A DNA stretch of 64,000 nucleotides. It comes from Hyphomicrobiaceae bacterium. GTDB lineage: Bacteria > Pseudomonadota > Alphaproteobacteria > Rhizobiales > Hyphomicrobiaceae. The stretch is taken from contig JALHMB010000004.1 of assembly GCA_022844275.1 (NCBI GenBank), forward strand, positions 434,001 through 498,000, given 5' to 3'. Of the stretch, positions 26,782-35,369 are shown piece after piece. Under the pieces are notes generated by a model that was not told the DNA's origin, searched no databases, and worked only from the letters and a program-made list of their open reading frames with translations. The stretch's first letter is position 1; every line of letters begins with the position of its first letter. The position numbers were made by a program, and so were the translations under genes.

Positions 26782-28419
26782 TCAGCTCTCCGCGCCGTAG
26801 ACAGCGCTTGCAGCTTCCGCACTGACGAAGCCTTCCAGAACGTCGGCGCGGACGCTTTCGCGATCGCGCTGGCGCGGATCACCGAAGCCACCGCCACCCG
26901 CCTCCGTGACGGTGATGCGCGCGCCCGGCGCAACCTCGATGCGGCCCTTCGCGTGCACGGGCTTGCCGTCGACGGCGTGCACGCGCAATGACCCTGCGCC
27001 ACCGCCGAACTGTCCGCGCGCCGGAAACTCCATGCGATTTCCCATGCCGAGCATGGTCAGTGTGTGGCCCGTGTCATTGCGGAGCACGACCTCCTGGCCG
27101 AGACCACCGCGCCAGCGACCCGGGCCGCCCGAGTCCGTGAGCAGGCGCTTGCTCTCGATGGTCATGTTGGTCAGTGCCTCCCAGATCTCGACTGGCACGA
27201 CGGCCATGTTCGAGGGATGAGGCAGCGTCGCCCAGCCATCGAGGTTCTCGAGCGCGCCATAGCCGCCTGCCGCGAAGTAAAGGCAGGAGAAGGCGCGATC
27301 GTCGCGACGGCGGCCCTGGAAGGTGATGAGGTTCATCATGCCGGAGTCGGCCTGTACGCGGTCGGGTGCGGCTTCCGCGAGCGCGCCGTAGATCGTCGGC
27401 GTCACGAAGTGACCCATGGCATGGCGGCCGCCCGTCGGGAATGGCGGGAGCGCATTGAGGATGCAGCCTGGCGGGGCCTTCACTTTGATCGGCGCGACGG
27501 AACCCTCGTTGTTCGGGATGGACGGCAACGTCAGTGACTTGATTGCGTGCAGCCCCATGGCATTCGTGTAGCAGATGGGCACGTTCACGCCCGCGCGTAC
27601 GCAGCCCGAGGTGCCGTCGAAGTCGATCTCGACACTGTCGCCCTTGACGTCCACACACACGACGAACTCGACGGGCTCCCCGAAGCCTTCGACCTTGATG
27701 CGATTGCGGTAGGTGCCGTCGCGGAACTCGCTGATCTTCGCGCGCATGGCGCGCTCGGACTGGCTGCGGATCGCCGCTGACAGCTCCTTGAGATCATCGA
27801 GGCCGTATTCGTCCATGAAGGCGAGCAGCTCGCGCCCGCCGACCTCGTTGCAGCTCACGTTGGCCATGACATCGCCCATGACCTGCTCGGGCACGCGCAC
27901 GTTCGTGCGGATGATCTCGACGATCAGCTCATTAAGGCGGCCCGCTTCGTAGAGCTTGCAGATCGGCAGGCGCAAACCTTCCTGGTAGACCTCGGTCGAG
28001 GCCGAGCCGAAGCCATTGCCGCCGATGTCAGGAAGGTGCGTGATGCTGACCGTATAGGCGACGATGCGGCCCTTGCGGAAGACGGGGCGCATCATCGTGA
28101 TGTCGAAGAGGTGGCCCGTCCCGAGCCAGGGGTCGTTCGTGACGATGATGTCGCCGGGCTTCAGCGTTTCGGCCGGGAACTTCTTCAGCATGTGACGCGC
28201 GGTGACGGGCGCGCTGCCGATGAAGGCCGGAATGCCGAACGTGCCCTGTGCAATGGAATTCGTCTCGGCGTCGAGGACGACGCACGAGAGATCGTAGCTT
28301 TCATAGACGATGGTCGAGAACGAGCTGCGGACCAGCGTCGAGACGATCTCGTCGGTGAGCGAGACCAGCCGGTCCCACATGATGCCGAGGCTGACGGCGT
28401 CGAAGGATTTCGTGCTCAT
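26782..28419 (-). CDS. Hydantoinase B / oxoprolinase family subunit (copy 1)
   Basis: The 545-residue HyuB-type subunit is the partner of the HyuA-type protein encoded 13 bases upstream. Family marks include LVRSSFSTIVYESYDLSCVV, DIIVTNDPWLGTGHLFDITM, ITHLPDIGGNGFGS, PPFPTGGRHAMGHFVTPTIY and GGGAGSLRVHAVDGKP near the end. HyuA and HyuB together hydrolyse hydantoins, N-methylhydantoins or 5-oxoproline in ATP-dependent reactions. The same fold serves in acetone and acetophenone carboxylases, but those alpha subunits are longer. AAGGAA lies before the ATG. It converges with the dialkylglycine decarboxylase-like gene across a repeat pair, so the two are neighbours but not one transcript. Confidence 0.88.
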   Translation of the reverse strand: MSTKSFDAVSLGIMWDRLVSLTDEIVSTLVRSSFSTIVYESYDLSCVVLDAETNSIAQGTFGIPAFIGSAPVTARHMLKKFPAETLKPGDIIVTNDPWLGTGHLFDITMMRPVFRKGRIVAYTVSITHLPDIGGNGFGSASTEVYQEGLRLPICKLYEAGRLNELIVEIIRTNVRVPEQVMGDVMANVSCNEVGGRELLAFMDEYGLDDLKELSAAIRSQSERAMRAKISEFRDGTYRNRIKVEGFGEPVEFVVCVDVKGDSVEIDFDGTSGCVRAGVNVPICYTNAMGLHAIKSLTLPSIPNNEGSVAPIKVKAPPGCILNALPPFPTGGRHAMGHFVTPTIYGALAEAAPDRVQADSGMMNLITFQGRRRDDRAFSCLYFAAGGYGALENLDGWATLPHPSNMAVVPVEIWEALTNMTIESKRLLTDSGGPGRWRGGLGQEVVLRNDTGHTLTMLGMGNRMEFPARGQFGGGAGSLRVHAVDGKPVHAKGRIEVAPGARITVTEAGGGGFGDPRQRDRESVRADVLEGFVSAEAASAVYGAES

Positions 28420-28432
28420 GGGTGTGGTTCCT

Positions 28433-30511
28433 TCAGGCGCTCAGTTCGGCGATCAGGTTGAAGTGCGCGTCGACCGTCACAGCGTCACCGCTGCCGATGA
28501 CGCACGTGCTCTCGTGCTCCTCGATGAGGGCTGGGCCTTTGACGACGGCGCCGGGGGCGAGAGCGTAGCGGTCGTAGACGGGCCAGTCGGTGACGTCGCC
28601 GCGTGCCGGATCATAGGCCTTGCGCGTGCCCTTGAGCGCGCGGTCGGCGCCGCCCGCGGCCTTGCCGCCGTGGCCTTCGGCAATGGAGGGCGTCGGGCCC
28701 ACGGCTTCGACCTTCCAGTTGACGATCTCGGTCGGCTCGTCGAGGCGCAAGCCATAGGTTTTCTCGTAGGCGCTGCCGTACAACTCGCCGAGATGGTCGA
28801 AGAGGCCAGCGGCGGTGCCGCTCGCGGGGAGTGTCACCTCGATCTCGTGGCCTTGGCCCTGGTAGCGCATGTCGAGGTGTCGGACGATCTTGATGTCGGC
28901 ATCGGCGACGCCTGCGCGTTTGAGGTAGCCGGATGCCTCACTCTCCAGGGCCGCAAAGGTCGAAGCGAAGTCCGATGCATCTATGTCCGCGACATGAATG
29001 CGCCGCGAGCGCGCGACCTCGAAGGCCAGCGGGCTCACGAGCAGGCCGAGGGCCGACATGACACCGGCGCCGACCGGCAGGATCACGCGCGGAATCTTGA
29101 GCTTGCGCGCGACCGACAGGGCATGGAGCGGACCGGAGCCGCCGAATGCCACCATACTGCTGTTGCGGTAGTCGAAGCCGCGCTCCGTCGCATGAATGCG
29201 GAAGGCGCGCGCAACGTCCTCGCAGATAATGTCGTGAATGCCCCAGGCCGCGCGGAGGGTCTCGAGGTTGAGCGGCTTGCCGACATTCTCGGCAATGGCT
29301 GTCTCAGCGGCGGCCTTGTCGAGCTTCATCTTGCCGCCGAGGAAGAAGTTCGCGTCGAGATAGCCGAGAACGAGGTTGGCGTCGGTGAGCGTGGGCCGCG
29401 TGCCGCCCTGGCTGTAGCAGGCGGGGCCCGGCATGGCACCGGCACTGCGCGGGCCGACGCGTAGCAGTCCGCGTGCGTCGACCTCGGCAATGGAGCCGCC
29501 ACCGGCGCCGATCTCGATCATGTCGATGACGGGAATGCGCACGGGGAGGCCGCTGCCCTGGCGGAACTCGTGCACGCGCGCCACTTCCATGAAGTACTTC
29601 TTGATGGCCTGGCCGTCTTTGACGAGCGCGCCCTTGGCTGTCGTGCCGCCCATGTCGAAGGAGAGAAGGTTCGGCAGCTTGAGCGAGCGGCCATGATGGG
29701 CGCTCATCAGGGCGCCGGCTGCCGGCCCCGACTCGAGGGCGCGCACGGGATAGCGGCGGGCGGCATCCGTCGTCAGCGTGCCACCGCTCGATCCCATGAT
29801 GTAGAGACGGCCGGTGAAGCCGGCCCCGGCGAGGCCATCCTCCAGCCGCTTGACGTAGCGGTCGAACATCGGCTGCGTGAAAGCATTGAGCGTCGTCGTC
29901 GTCCAGCGCTCGAACTCGCGCATGTTGGGGAAGACATCGGCTGACGTCGAGACGACCAGCTCGGGCGCGGCAGCGCGCAGGATCTCGGCAGCGCGCAGCT
30001 CGGGCTCGGGATTGAGATAGCTGTGCAGGAAGCAGATGGCCACGGCCTCGACGCCGAGCTCGCGGAACTTCAGCGCCGCTGCGCGCACGCTGGCCTCGTC
30101 GAGCGGCCGCTCGATGCTGCCGTCGTAGCGCACGCGCTCGTCGACTTCGATCCTTAAACGGCGCGGAACGAGCGGAGGCGGGTACTTGATGCGCAGGTCG
30201 AAGAGGTCGTAGCGGCGCTCGGGGCCCATATCCATGATATCGCCGAAGCCCGCCGTAACGAGCATACCCGTTACGGCGCCGCGCCGTTCGATCACGGCGT
30301 TCGTCACGAGGGTCGTGCCGTGAACGATGTCGACGATATCGCCGATGCCGATGCCGCTGTCGGCAACGAGCGTGGCGACGCCCGCGAGCACGGCCTCGGA
30401 AGGATCGCTTGGGGTGGTGAGCCGCTTGTGGATCGCCATTCGGCCGCCGGTGGCGTTGCTCAATGCGAAATCTGTGAAGGTGCCGCCGATATCGACGCCG
30501 ATCCGGTACAT
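28433..30511 (-). CDS. Hydantoinase A / oxoprolinase family subunit (copy 1)
   Basis: The 692-residue ATP-binding subunit starts MYRIGVDIGGTFTDFALSN, the actin-like phosphate-binding motif. VHGTTLVTNAVIERRGAVTG, ESGPAAGALMSAHHGRSL, LLSFDMGGTTAKGALV, GAGGGSIAEVDARGLLRVGP and MVAFGGSGPLHALSVARKL follow as in HyuA and 5-oxoprolinase. It would phosphorylate and activate the cyclic amide for hydrolysis with the HyuB-type subunit. AAAGGACTGG before the ATG fixes the start; an upstream frame adds 28 unconserved residues. It leads a two-gene operon. A second, divergent copy of the pair lies at 44.9-48.6 kb with the opposite gene order, so the two sets probably have different substrates. Confidence 0.9.
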   Translation of the reverse strand: MYRIGVDIGGTFTDFALSNATGGRMAIHKRLTTPSDPSEAVLAGVATLVADSGIGIGDIVDIVHGTTLVTNAVIERRGAVTGMLVTAGFGDIMDMGPERRYDLFDLRIKYPPPLVPRRLRIEVDERVRYDGSIERPLDEASVRAAALKFRELGVEAVAICFLHSYLNPEPELRAAEILRAAAPELVVSTSADVFPNMREFERWTTTTLNAFTQPMFDRYVKRLEDGLAGAGFTGRLYIMGSSGGTLTTDAARRYPVRALESGPAAGALMSAHHGRSLKLPNLLSFDMGGTTAKGALVKDGQAIKKYFMEVARVHEFRQGSGLPVRIPVIDMIEIGAGGGSIAEVDARGLLRVGPRSAGAMPGPACYSQGGTRPTLTDANLVLGYLDANFFLGGKMKLDKAAAETAIAENVGKPLNLETLRAAWGIHDIICEDVARAFRIHATERGFDYRNSSMVAFGGSGPLHALSVARKLKIPRVILPVGAGVMSALGLLVSPLAFEVARSRRIHVADIDASDFASTFAALESEASGYLKRAGVADADIKIVRHLDMRYQGQGHEIEVTLPASGTAAGLFDHLGELYGSAYEKTYGLRLDEPTEIVNWKVEAVGPTPSIAEGHGGKAAGGADRALKGTRKAYDPARGDVTDWPVYDRYALAPGAVVKGPALIEEHESTCVIGSGDAVTVDAHFNLIAELSA

Positions 30512-30789
30512 TCCAGTCCTTTCGATTCTCTGTTGCGGGCAGAGACTTGCACGCCGCGCCGGCCATGAAAACTGGCAGCAGACGCGCAGTGGCATTGCTG
30601 CATCAGTGGGGCTGGACTAGCCGCCGGCGAGGCTAGCGAAAGGCTCCGTATGCGCAGCAAGCGGCTGTCGCGGCGAAATGGTTAACTCGCCAGGAAATGC
30701 TGGTTCCGCGCCTGGACTCAATGATTCGAGAAGACCAATGGCACGCGCGGCGCCAATTATAGGCGCGGCTTCTGATGTAGTTGGATCCC

Positions 30790-32175
30790 CTAGCGACCGA
30801 ACTCGACAATATAGGGTGTGCCGGCTCGAGTGATGCGCGCTCGTGAAATCGGCACGGCATAGTTTGCAAACTCGCTGATCTGGCCGGCTTCACTGATCGT
30901 GAGCTCGTTTACGGACTGGATGATGTCTTCTGCGCGCAATCCGGACGAATGCGCCGGTCCATCCGGCTCAACGCCCGTGACGACGACACCCCGCACCTGA
31001 CCATAGTGCGGCGAGCGCGGCCCTATGCTGGTGACTGTGAGGCCACCAAGTCCATTCACGTCGCGCGAGACCGTGATGGCCGGCGGGTCCGTGAGCTGGT
31101 CGGTCACTGTGAGCCGCAGCTTCTGCGTTCCCGTGGGCTTCACGAAGTCGATCTCGAGCTCGTCTCCGACCACGGCGCTGCCGAAGTGAGCAATGAAGTC
31201 ATTGGAATTTCGAACGGGAAACCCATTCACGGCAACAATGATGCAGCCCGGCTTGACGCCCGCAACGTCTGCCGGCGAGCCGGGCGCCACCCGCGAGACG
31301 AGTGCCGCGCGCCTGTTCGGCAGGCTGTGTTGTTTCGCCAGTGCCGGCGAGAGGTCAGTCGTCTCGAAGCCGAGCGAGCCGCGGCGCATGCGCCCGTGCT
31401 TGTAGAGCTGATAGCCGACACGGCGCGCCATGTTGATCGGAATGGCGAAGGCAATGCCGACGGAGCCGCCGCTCTGGCGCCCAACGGCTGTGTTGATGCC
31501 GACAAGCTCGCCGTCGAGATTGACGAGGGCGCCGCCGGAGTTGCCCGGGTTCACGGCTGCATCGACCTGGATGAAGCTCTCGTAGATGTCATAGCCGATG
31601 CCTGAGCGCTTCAGGCCGCTGACGATACCGGCACTGGCGCTGCCTTCGAGGCCGAAGGGATTGCCTAACGCGATCACGAAGTCGCCGACGCGCAGTTGTG
31701 ACGAGTTGCCGATCGGCATGGGCGTGAGGTCTTTGAGATCGATCTTGATCATGGCGACGTCGGTGCCGGAATCGACGCCGATCAGCGTTGCGGGCGCCTC
31801 TCGACCGTCATGAAGCCCGACTTCGATCGTCACGGCATCGCGGACGACATGATGGTTCGTCGCGATAAGTCCGAGTTCGGCATTGACGATCACGCCGGAA
31901 CCGCCCGATCGAAACGGGCGCCGTGTCGGCTCGGCTGGGGGATCTCCCTGGCGCAATTGAACGGGTACGAGTGTTTCGCCTGTCACTCTGATGCTCACGA
32001 CTGCGGGCAGCGCGCGCTCGATGAGCTGGGCGAAGCTGACCATCGGTAGCGGTAGCGCTGCAGGGCGTGCCAACCTGCTTTCCGGCGGCGACGGCTCGCT
32101 TGCCATAGCAACGCAAGAGAAACCGAGTACGCCAAGAATGGCTGTGATGGGCGCAAACAGCTTCGAATACCGCAT
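30790..32175 (-). CDS. HtrA/DegP-type periplasmic serine protease with two PDZ domains
   Basis: The 461-residue protease has a signal sequence (FAPITAILGVLGFSCVAMAS). The trypsin-like domain has the triad His109 (ATNHHVVRDA), Asp139 (SGTDVAMIKID) and Ser213 (NPGNSGGALVN). PDZ1 (about 270-360, APGSPADVAGVKPGCIIVAV) is followed by a degenerate PDZ2 (GVEPDGPAHSSGLRAEDIIQ). It is shorter than E. coli DegP and similar to DegS/DegQ-size alphaproteobacterial homologues. It degrades or refolds misfolded periplasmic proteins. The start at 32175 has GAGGAG 7 bases upstream; another Met lies 7 codons earlier. It follows a small secreted repeat protein by 114 bases on the same strand, possibly a co-transcribed partner. 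Confidence 0.9.
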   Translation of the reverse strand: MRYSKLFAPITAILGVLGFSCVAMASEPSPPESRLARPAALPLPMVSFAQLIERALPAVVSIRVTGETLVPVQLRQGDPPAEPTRRPFRSGGSGVIVNAELGLIATNHHVVRDAVTIEVGLHDGREAPATLIGVDSGTDVAMIKIDLKDLTPMPIGNSSQLRVGDFVIALGNPFGLEGSASAGIVSGLKRSGIGYDIYESFIQVDAAVNPGNSGGALVNLDGELVGINTAVGRQSGGSVGIAFAIPINMARRVGYQLYKHGRMRRGSLGFETTDLSPALAKQHSLPNRRAALVSRVAPGSPADVAGVKPGCIIVAVNGFPVRNSNDFIAHFGSAVVGDELEIDFVKPTGTQKLRLTVTDQLTDPPAITVSRDVNGLGGLTVTSIGPRSPHYGQVRGVVVTGVEPDGPAHSSGLRAEDIIQSVNELTISEAGQISEFANYAVPISRARITRAGTPYIVEFGR

Positions 32176-32289
32176 TTCTGTGCTCCTCGCGCTCATTGCT
32201 TCAGAAGGTGCTCATGATCATCTTTTGATTGCATTCACGAGTGAGCGCCGGACACGCGACGGAGAACGCGCATCCGGCACTCATCGGCG

Positions 32290-32622
32290 TCACTGCTTGG
32301 GAACCGCGACGACTGGGGGCAGCATGCCTTCCGAGCGCACCTTGCTAATGAAGGCCTTGCTGTCGAATGCTGTTGGGACCGAAGCGCCCTCGGCGCGGAG
32401 CTTCTCGAAGAATTCCTCGGCGCTGAGCGGCTTGGAGCTGCTCGCACCCTCCAGCTGCAGCTTGTCGAAGAACTTGCCGGCATCGAAGCTCGACGGCATG
32501 GATGCGCCCTCGAGCTGAAGGCGATCGAAGAACTTGCGCGCGTCGAAGCTGCCGGACTGCGCAACGGCCGCGCCGGTCGAAAGAGCGATGATCACACTGG
32601 CGATGATGGCTGACGACTTCAT
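32290..32622 (-). CDS. Small secreted protein with four 20-residue repeats
   Basis: The 110-residue product has a signal peptide (IIASVIIALSTGAAVAQ, cleavage near residue 21). The rest is four tandem repeats of exactly 20 residues. The first two start with FDARKFFDRLQLEGAS and FDAGKFFDKLQLEGAS, the third has EEFFEKLRAEGAS, the fourth KAFISKVRSEG. The first two are nearly identical and the copies diverge toward the C-terminus. Each repeat should form an amphipathic helix (Phe-Phe-x-Lys-Leu) ended by Glu-Gly. I do not know the family. The HtrA-type protease gene starts 114 bases downstream on the same strand, so it may be a substrate, adaptor or inhibitor of that protease; this is inference. 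Confidence 0.75.
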   Translation of the reverse strand: MKSSAIIASVIIALSTGAAVAQSGSFDARKFFDRLQLEGASMPSSFDAGKFFDKLQLEGASSSKPLSAEEFFEKLRAEGASVPTAFDSKAFISKVRSEGMLPPVVAVPKQ

Positions 32623-33047
32623 GGGAGTATCCCTTCCTTAGCAAGGCACTCGAAACTCGATTGCTCGAGCGCACGTTTGGGCTCATGTGCAGCACCGCAT
32701 CCCGGTGCCTCATCAGAGTTAATCCGCAGCCGTGTTCATCGCCAGTTAGGTGTCGCAGGCTTTGGCAAAGTCTTGTTAAAGCGCGTAGCGTTGTGTGTTT
32801 GCGCGCGTTTAGCGCAGTAACCACGTACGGCGCGACCATCGAGCGGCGCGTCGCTAGGATGTCTCGATCACACTTGAGTTTTTCGCGATTTCACCATCGC
32901 GTCGGCGCGTGCAGAATTCCGCGCTACGGTTATCGAGACAACGTTTAGCATTGTTCTACATCCCTTTACTCGCGATGCGCGCATCCGATCGCTAACTTCA
33001 TTGCAGCATATGACGATGCGCGGTCTGCTTATGTGGAGGTTTGCACC
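32623..33047. other. Intergenic region between divergent repeat-protein and kinase genes
   Basis: These 425 bases must contain two divergent promoters. The middle is AT-richer than its surroundings (TTAAAGCG, GAGTTTTTCGCGATTTC, TTCTACATCCCTTTAC). I see no ORF with family features, RNA gene or repeat. Confidence 0.4.
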
Positions 33048-33731
33048 ATGAACGCAACTCACCAGGATGCTTTCGGGTACGCCGGCAGAAGTAGAAGCGG
33101 CCGGCTTCACGATCAGGATGTCTACGCGGTGCTGCTCGGCATGGCCGGACATGATCTGCGCCAGCCATTGCAGGTTCTCCAATCGACACACGATTGGCTG
33201 GAGAATCATTTCGGGCAGGACATGGCGCAGGCGCAGTTCGCCCGAGGTCAGCGCGCGATCCGCCTCATCGCGGAGCAGCTCGATCGTCTCGTCTCGGTCA
33301 TGCGTCTCTATGAGCAGACCTCGAATATGGAGTTCACCGAGGTGGCGCTCGGTCCGATACTGAGTGGGATCGCTGCCGAGAACCGTGATCTGGCTCTCGC
33401 CCGGGACGTCGAGCTTCGGGTCCGCCCGACCGGCGCCGTCGTCGTGAGCAACGAGGTCGTCCTCGAGGGCGTTGTGCGGAACCTCGTGCGCAACGCCATA
33501 AAGTATACGCCGGCGGGCCACGAGGTCCTGATCGGATGCCGCCGCTCCGGCCGGAATGTCCGGATCGATATCTGCGACACGGGAATCGGGATTGCCCCCC
33601 ATCAGGTCCCGCGGGCTTTTGAGGCTTTCAAGCGGCTCGACAGTTCCACCTCCGACGGGCTCGGCCTTGGCCTTTACGTCGTTCGTCGGGCAGTCGCGCT
33701 CCTCGGCCATCGCATCGAGGTTCGCTCGTAG
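33048..33731 (+). CDS. Short histidine kinase without sensor domain
   Basis: The 227-residue protein consists of only a phosphorylation/dimerisation segment and an ATPase. The H-box is LLGMAGHDLRQPLQVLQ with His35, the N-box is LVRNLVRNAIKYTPAG, G1 is CDTGIGIAPHQVP and G2 is DGLGLGLYVVRRAVALLG. No membrane helix, PAS or GAF domain is present, so it should be soluble and read a signal through another protein. Similar short HWE-unlike kinases in this order pair with separate receivers, but no response regulator lies nearby. GGAGG stands 9 bases before the chosen ATG at 33048; a Met 5 codons upstream is less well placed. Confidence 0.88.
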   Translation: MNATHQDAFGYAGRSRSGRLHDQDVYAVLLGMAGHDLRQPLQVLQSTHDWLENHFGQDMAQAQFARGQRAIRLIAEQLDRLVSVMRLYEQTSNMEFTEVALGPILSGIAAENRDLALARDVELRVRPTGAVVVSNEVVLEGVVRNLVRNAIKYTPAGHEVLIGCRRSGRNVRIDICDTGIGIAPHQVPRAFEAFKRLDSSTSDGLGLGLYVVRRAVALLGHRIEVRS

Positions 33732-33907
33732 GTTGGCCGGGGGTCGCGGTTTTCGATCGTCTTGCCACGTGCAGATGGGTGAACGGGCCTGGTTGCAAAG
33801 GCTCGGGCGGCGCTGGCCCTAGCAAGAATTTACATCGTCTAACTGGCACGGACAGGCTCGGTAAGCATCAATCAAACCGACCAAATGCCGGCAGGGTTCA
33901 CCAGCGA

Positions 33908-34672
33908 ATGCCGAACTCACTGAACATGCAGACGGGCGCGCGGAACGGCAAAACCGCGATCGTAACGGGCGCAACTCGAGGTATTGGCGCGGCGATCGCG
34001 CGGCGCCTCGCCTTGGATGGTTTCTCGGTTGTCCTGACGTTCGTCCAGGACGGGGCGGCGGCAGATGCACAGGTTGCGGTCATCAGAGCGGCGGGAGGCC
34101 GCGCGACGGCTGTACAGGCGGATGTGAGCGACGCCGATCGCTTCGAGCAACTGTTCGATGAGGCTGAGGCGGCATACGGCGGCAGCGATGTCCTTGTGAA
34201 CAACGCCGGTGTCATGATGCTGTCGACGATCGTGGAAGCTACGGATGACCATTTCGATCAGCAGGTGGCCGTCAATCTGCACGGGGCTTTCAACGGCATG
34301 CGGGAGGCGGGTAAGCGCCTGCGTCCCGGCGGTCGGATCATCAGCATTTCATCGAGCATCGTCGGCCTCTATCTGCCGACGTTCGGCATCTACGCGGCAA
34401 CCAAATCGGCGATCGAAGCCATGACTCGCATTCTGGCAAAGGAGCTGCGGGGTAAGAGCATCACGGTGAATGCCGTCGCGCCCGGTCCCGTCGCGATCGA
34501 CACGATGCTCAATGGTCAATCGCCCGAAGTCGTCGAGCAACTGAACCAGCTGGAGCTGTCCAAGCGATTGAGCGAAGTCGAGGACATCGCGTCGGTGGTC
34601 TCATTCCTCGCCGGGTCTCAGGGAGGTTGGATCAACGGCCAGGTGCTGAGAGCCGACGGAGGGCTCGTCTAG
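33908..34672 (+). CDS. SDR-family oxidoreductase
   Basis: The ~254-residue classical short-chain dehydrogenase has the cofactor motif VTGATRGIGAAIARRLA near the N-terminus, VLVNNAGVMML mid-protein, the catalytic Ser of ISISSSIVG and Tyr-x-x-x-Lys of IYAATKSAIEA, then VNAVAPGPVAIDTML. The C-terminal GGWINGQVLRADGGLV is the usual end. Its substrate cannot be deduced; the fold serves alcohols, sugars and 3-oxoacyl esters. It lies 52 bases before the molybdenum aldehyde oxidoreductase genes on the same strand, so it could oxidise an alcohol to the aldehyde that they take further. The start is uncertain: ATG codons at 33908 and 33926 both fit, and no strong ribosome site is seen. Confidence 0.85.
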   Translation: MPNSLNMQTGARNGKTAIVTGATRGIGAAIARRLALDGFSVVLTFVQDGAAADAQVAVIRAAGGRATAVQADVSDADRFEQLFDEAEAAYGGSDVLVNNAGVMMLSTIVEATDDHFDQQVAVNLHGAFNGMREAGKRLRPGGRIISISSSIVGLYLPTFGIYAATKSAIEAMTRILAKELRGKSITVNAVAPGPVAIDTMLNGQSPEVVEQLNQLELSKRLSEVEDIASVVSFLAGSQGGWINGQVLRADGGLV

Positions 34673-34724
34673 GCGCGTGAATGACTGTTGAGAACGAACT
34701 GCTGAAAAAGGAGTGATCATAGCC

Positions 34725-35369
34725 ATGTCTCAAGATGCACAACACACCGAACAATGGCGATCCACTTCAGCGCCTGCGCACGTCACACGTCGTGCAGCGT
34801 TGCAGGCTGCAGCCGGTGCCATGGCATTGGCAGGGGCATCGAGCACGCCATCGCAAGCTCAGCAGGCTCAGCCCGCACCGACGGCGGCCAGAGCTCCAGA
34901 GCAGGCGACCATACGCCTCGTCGTGAACGGGCAGCCGCGGACGCTTTCCGTCGATCCGCGCCAGTCCATTCTCGATGTTCTGCGTGAGAGCCTCAACCTG
35001 ACGGGCACGAAGAAGGGCTGCAATGCGGGAGCCTGCGGTGCCTGCACCGTTCTGCTGGATGGCCGCCGCATCAACTCCTGCCTCGCGCTCGCAGCCATGC
35101 ACGACGGCGCCGAGATCACGACGATCGAAGGCCTCGCCGAGGGCGACAAGCTGCATCCTCTTCAGCAGGCCTTCATCGATCATGAAGGCTTCCAGTGCGG
35201 ATACTGCACGCCCGGCCAGATCATGTCCGGTGTTGCCTGTATCGCCGAAGGCCATGCCCGCTCGCCCGAGCAGATCAAAGCCTGGATGAGCGGCAACATC
35301 TGTCGGTGCGGCGCCTATGCGGGCATCGTCGAGGCGATCACCGAAGTGGCGAAGGAGGGCAAGCTATGA
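34725..35369 (+). CDS. Aldehyde oxidoreductase 2Fe-2S subunit with Tat signal (PaoA-like)
   Basis: The 214-residue protein has a twin-arginine signal (HVTRRAALQAAAGAMALAGA) and then the two 2Fe-2S modules of the xanthine dehydrogenase family: GCNAGACGACTVLLDGRRIN with a later Cys, and CGYCTPGQIMSG with NICRCGAYAGI. This matches E. coli PaoA (YagT), the periplasmic aldehyde oxidoreductase small subunit. The Tat signal should carry the folded PaoABC-like complex to the periplasm, piggy-back fashion. It transfers electrons from the molybdenum site. The ATG at 34725 is used; AAGGAG lies 11 bases before it, and a GTG at 34713 directly follows the same site. Its stop overlaps the next gene by 4 bases. 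Confidence 0.92.
   Translation: MSQDAQHTEQWRSTSAPAHVTRRAALQAAAGAMALAGASSTPSQAQQAQPAPTAARAPEQATIRLVVNGQPRTLSVDPRQSILDVLRESLNLTGTKKGCNAGACGACTVLLDGRRINSCLALAAMHDGAEITTIEGLAEGDKLHPLQQAFIDHEGFQCGYCTPGQIMSGVACIAEGHARSPEQIKAWMSGNICRCGAYAGIVEAITEVAKEGKL

Noticed and set aside
26782-30511. Acetone carboxylase (AcxA/AcxB) as identity of the first hydantoinase-like pair
   Set aside because: Attractive because the neighbouring decarboxylase could yield acetone, but the B subunit is only 545 residues, shorter than acetone carboxylase alpha, and no small gamma-subunit gene is present.
28310-30566. Long frames on both strands overlapping the first hydantoinase A gene in other phases
   Set aside because: The HyuA reading frame contains every family motif; the others are Arg/Ala-rich shadows.
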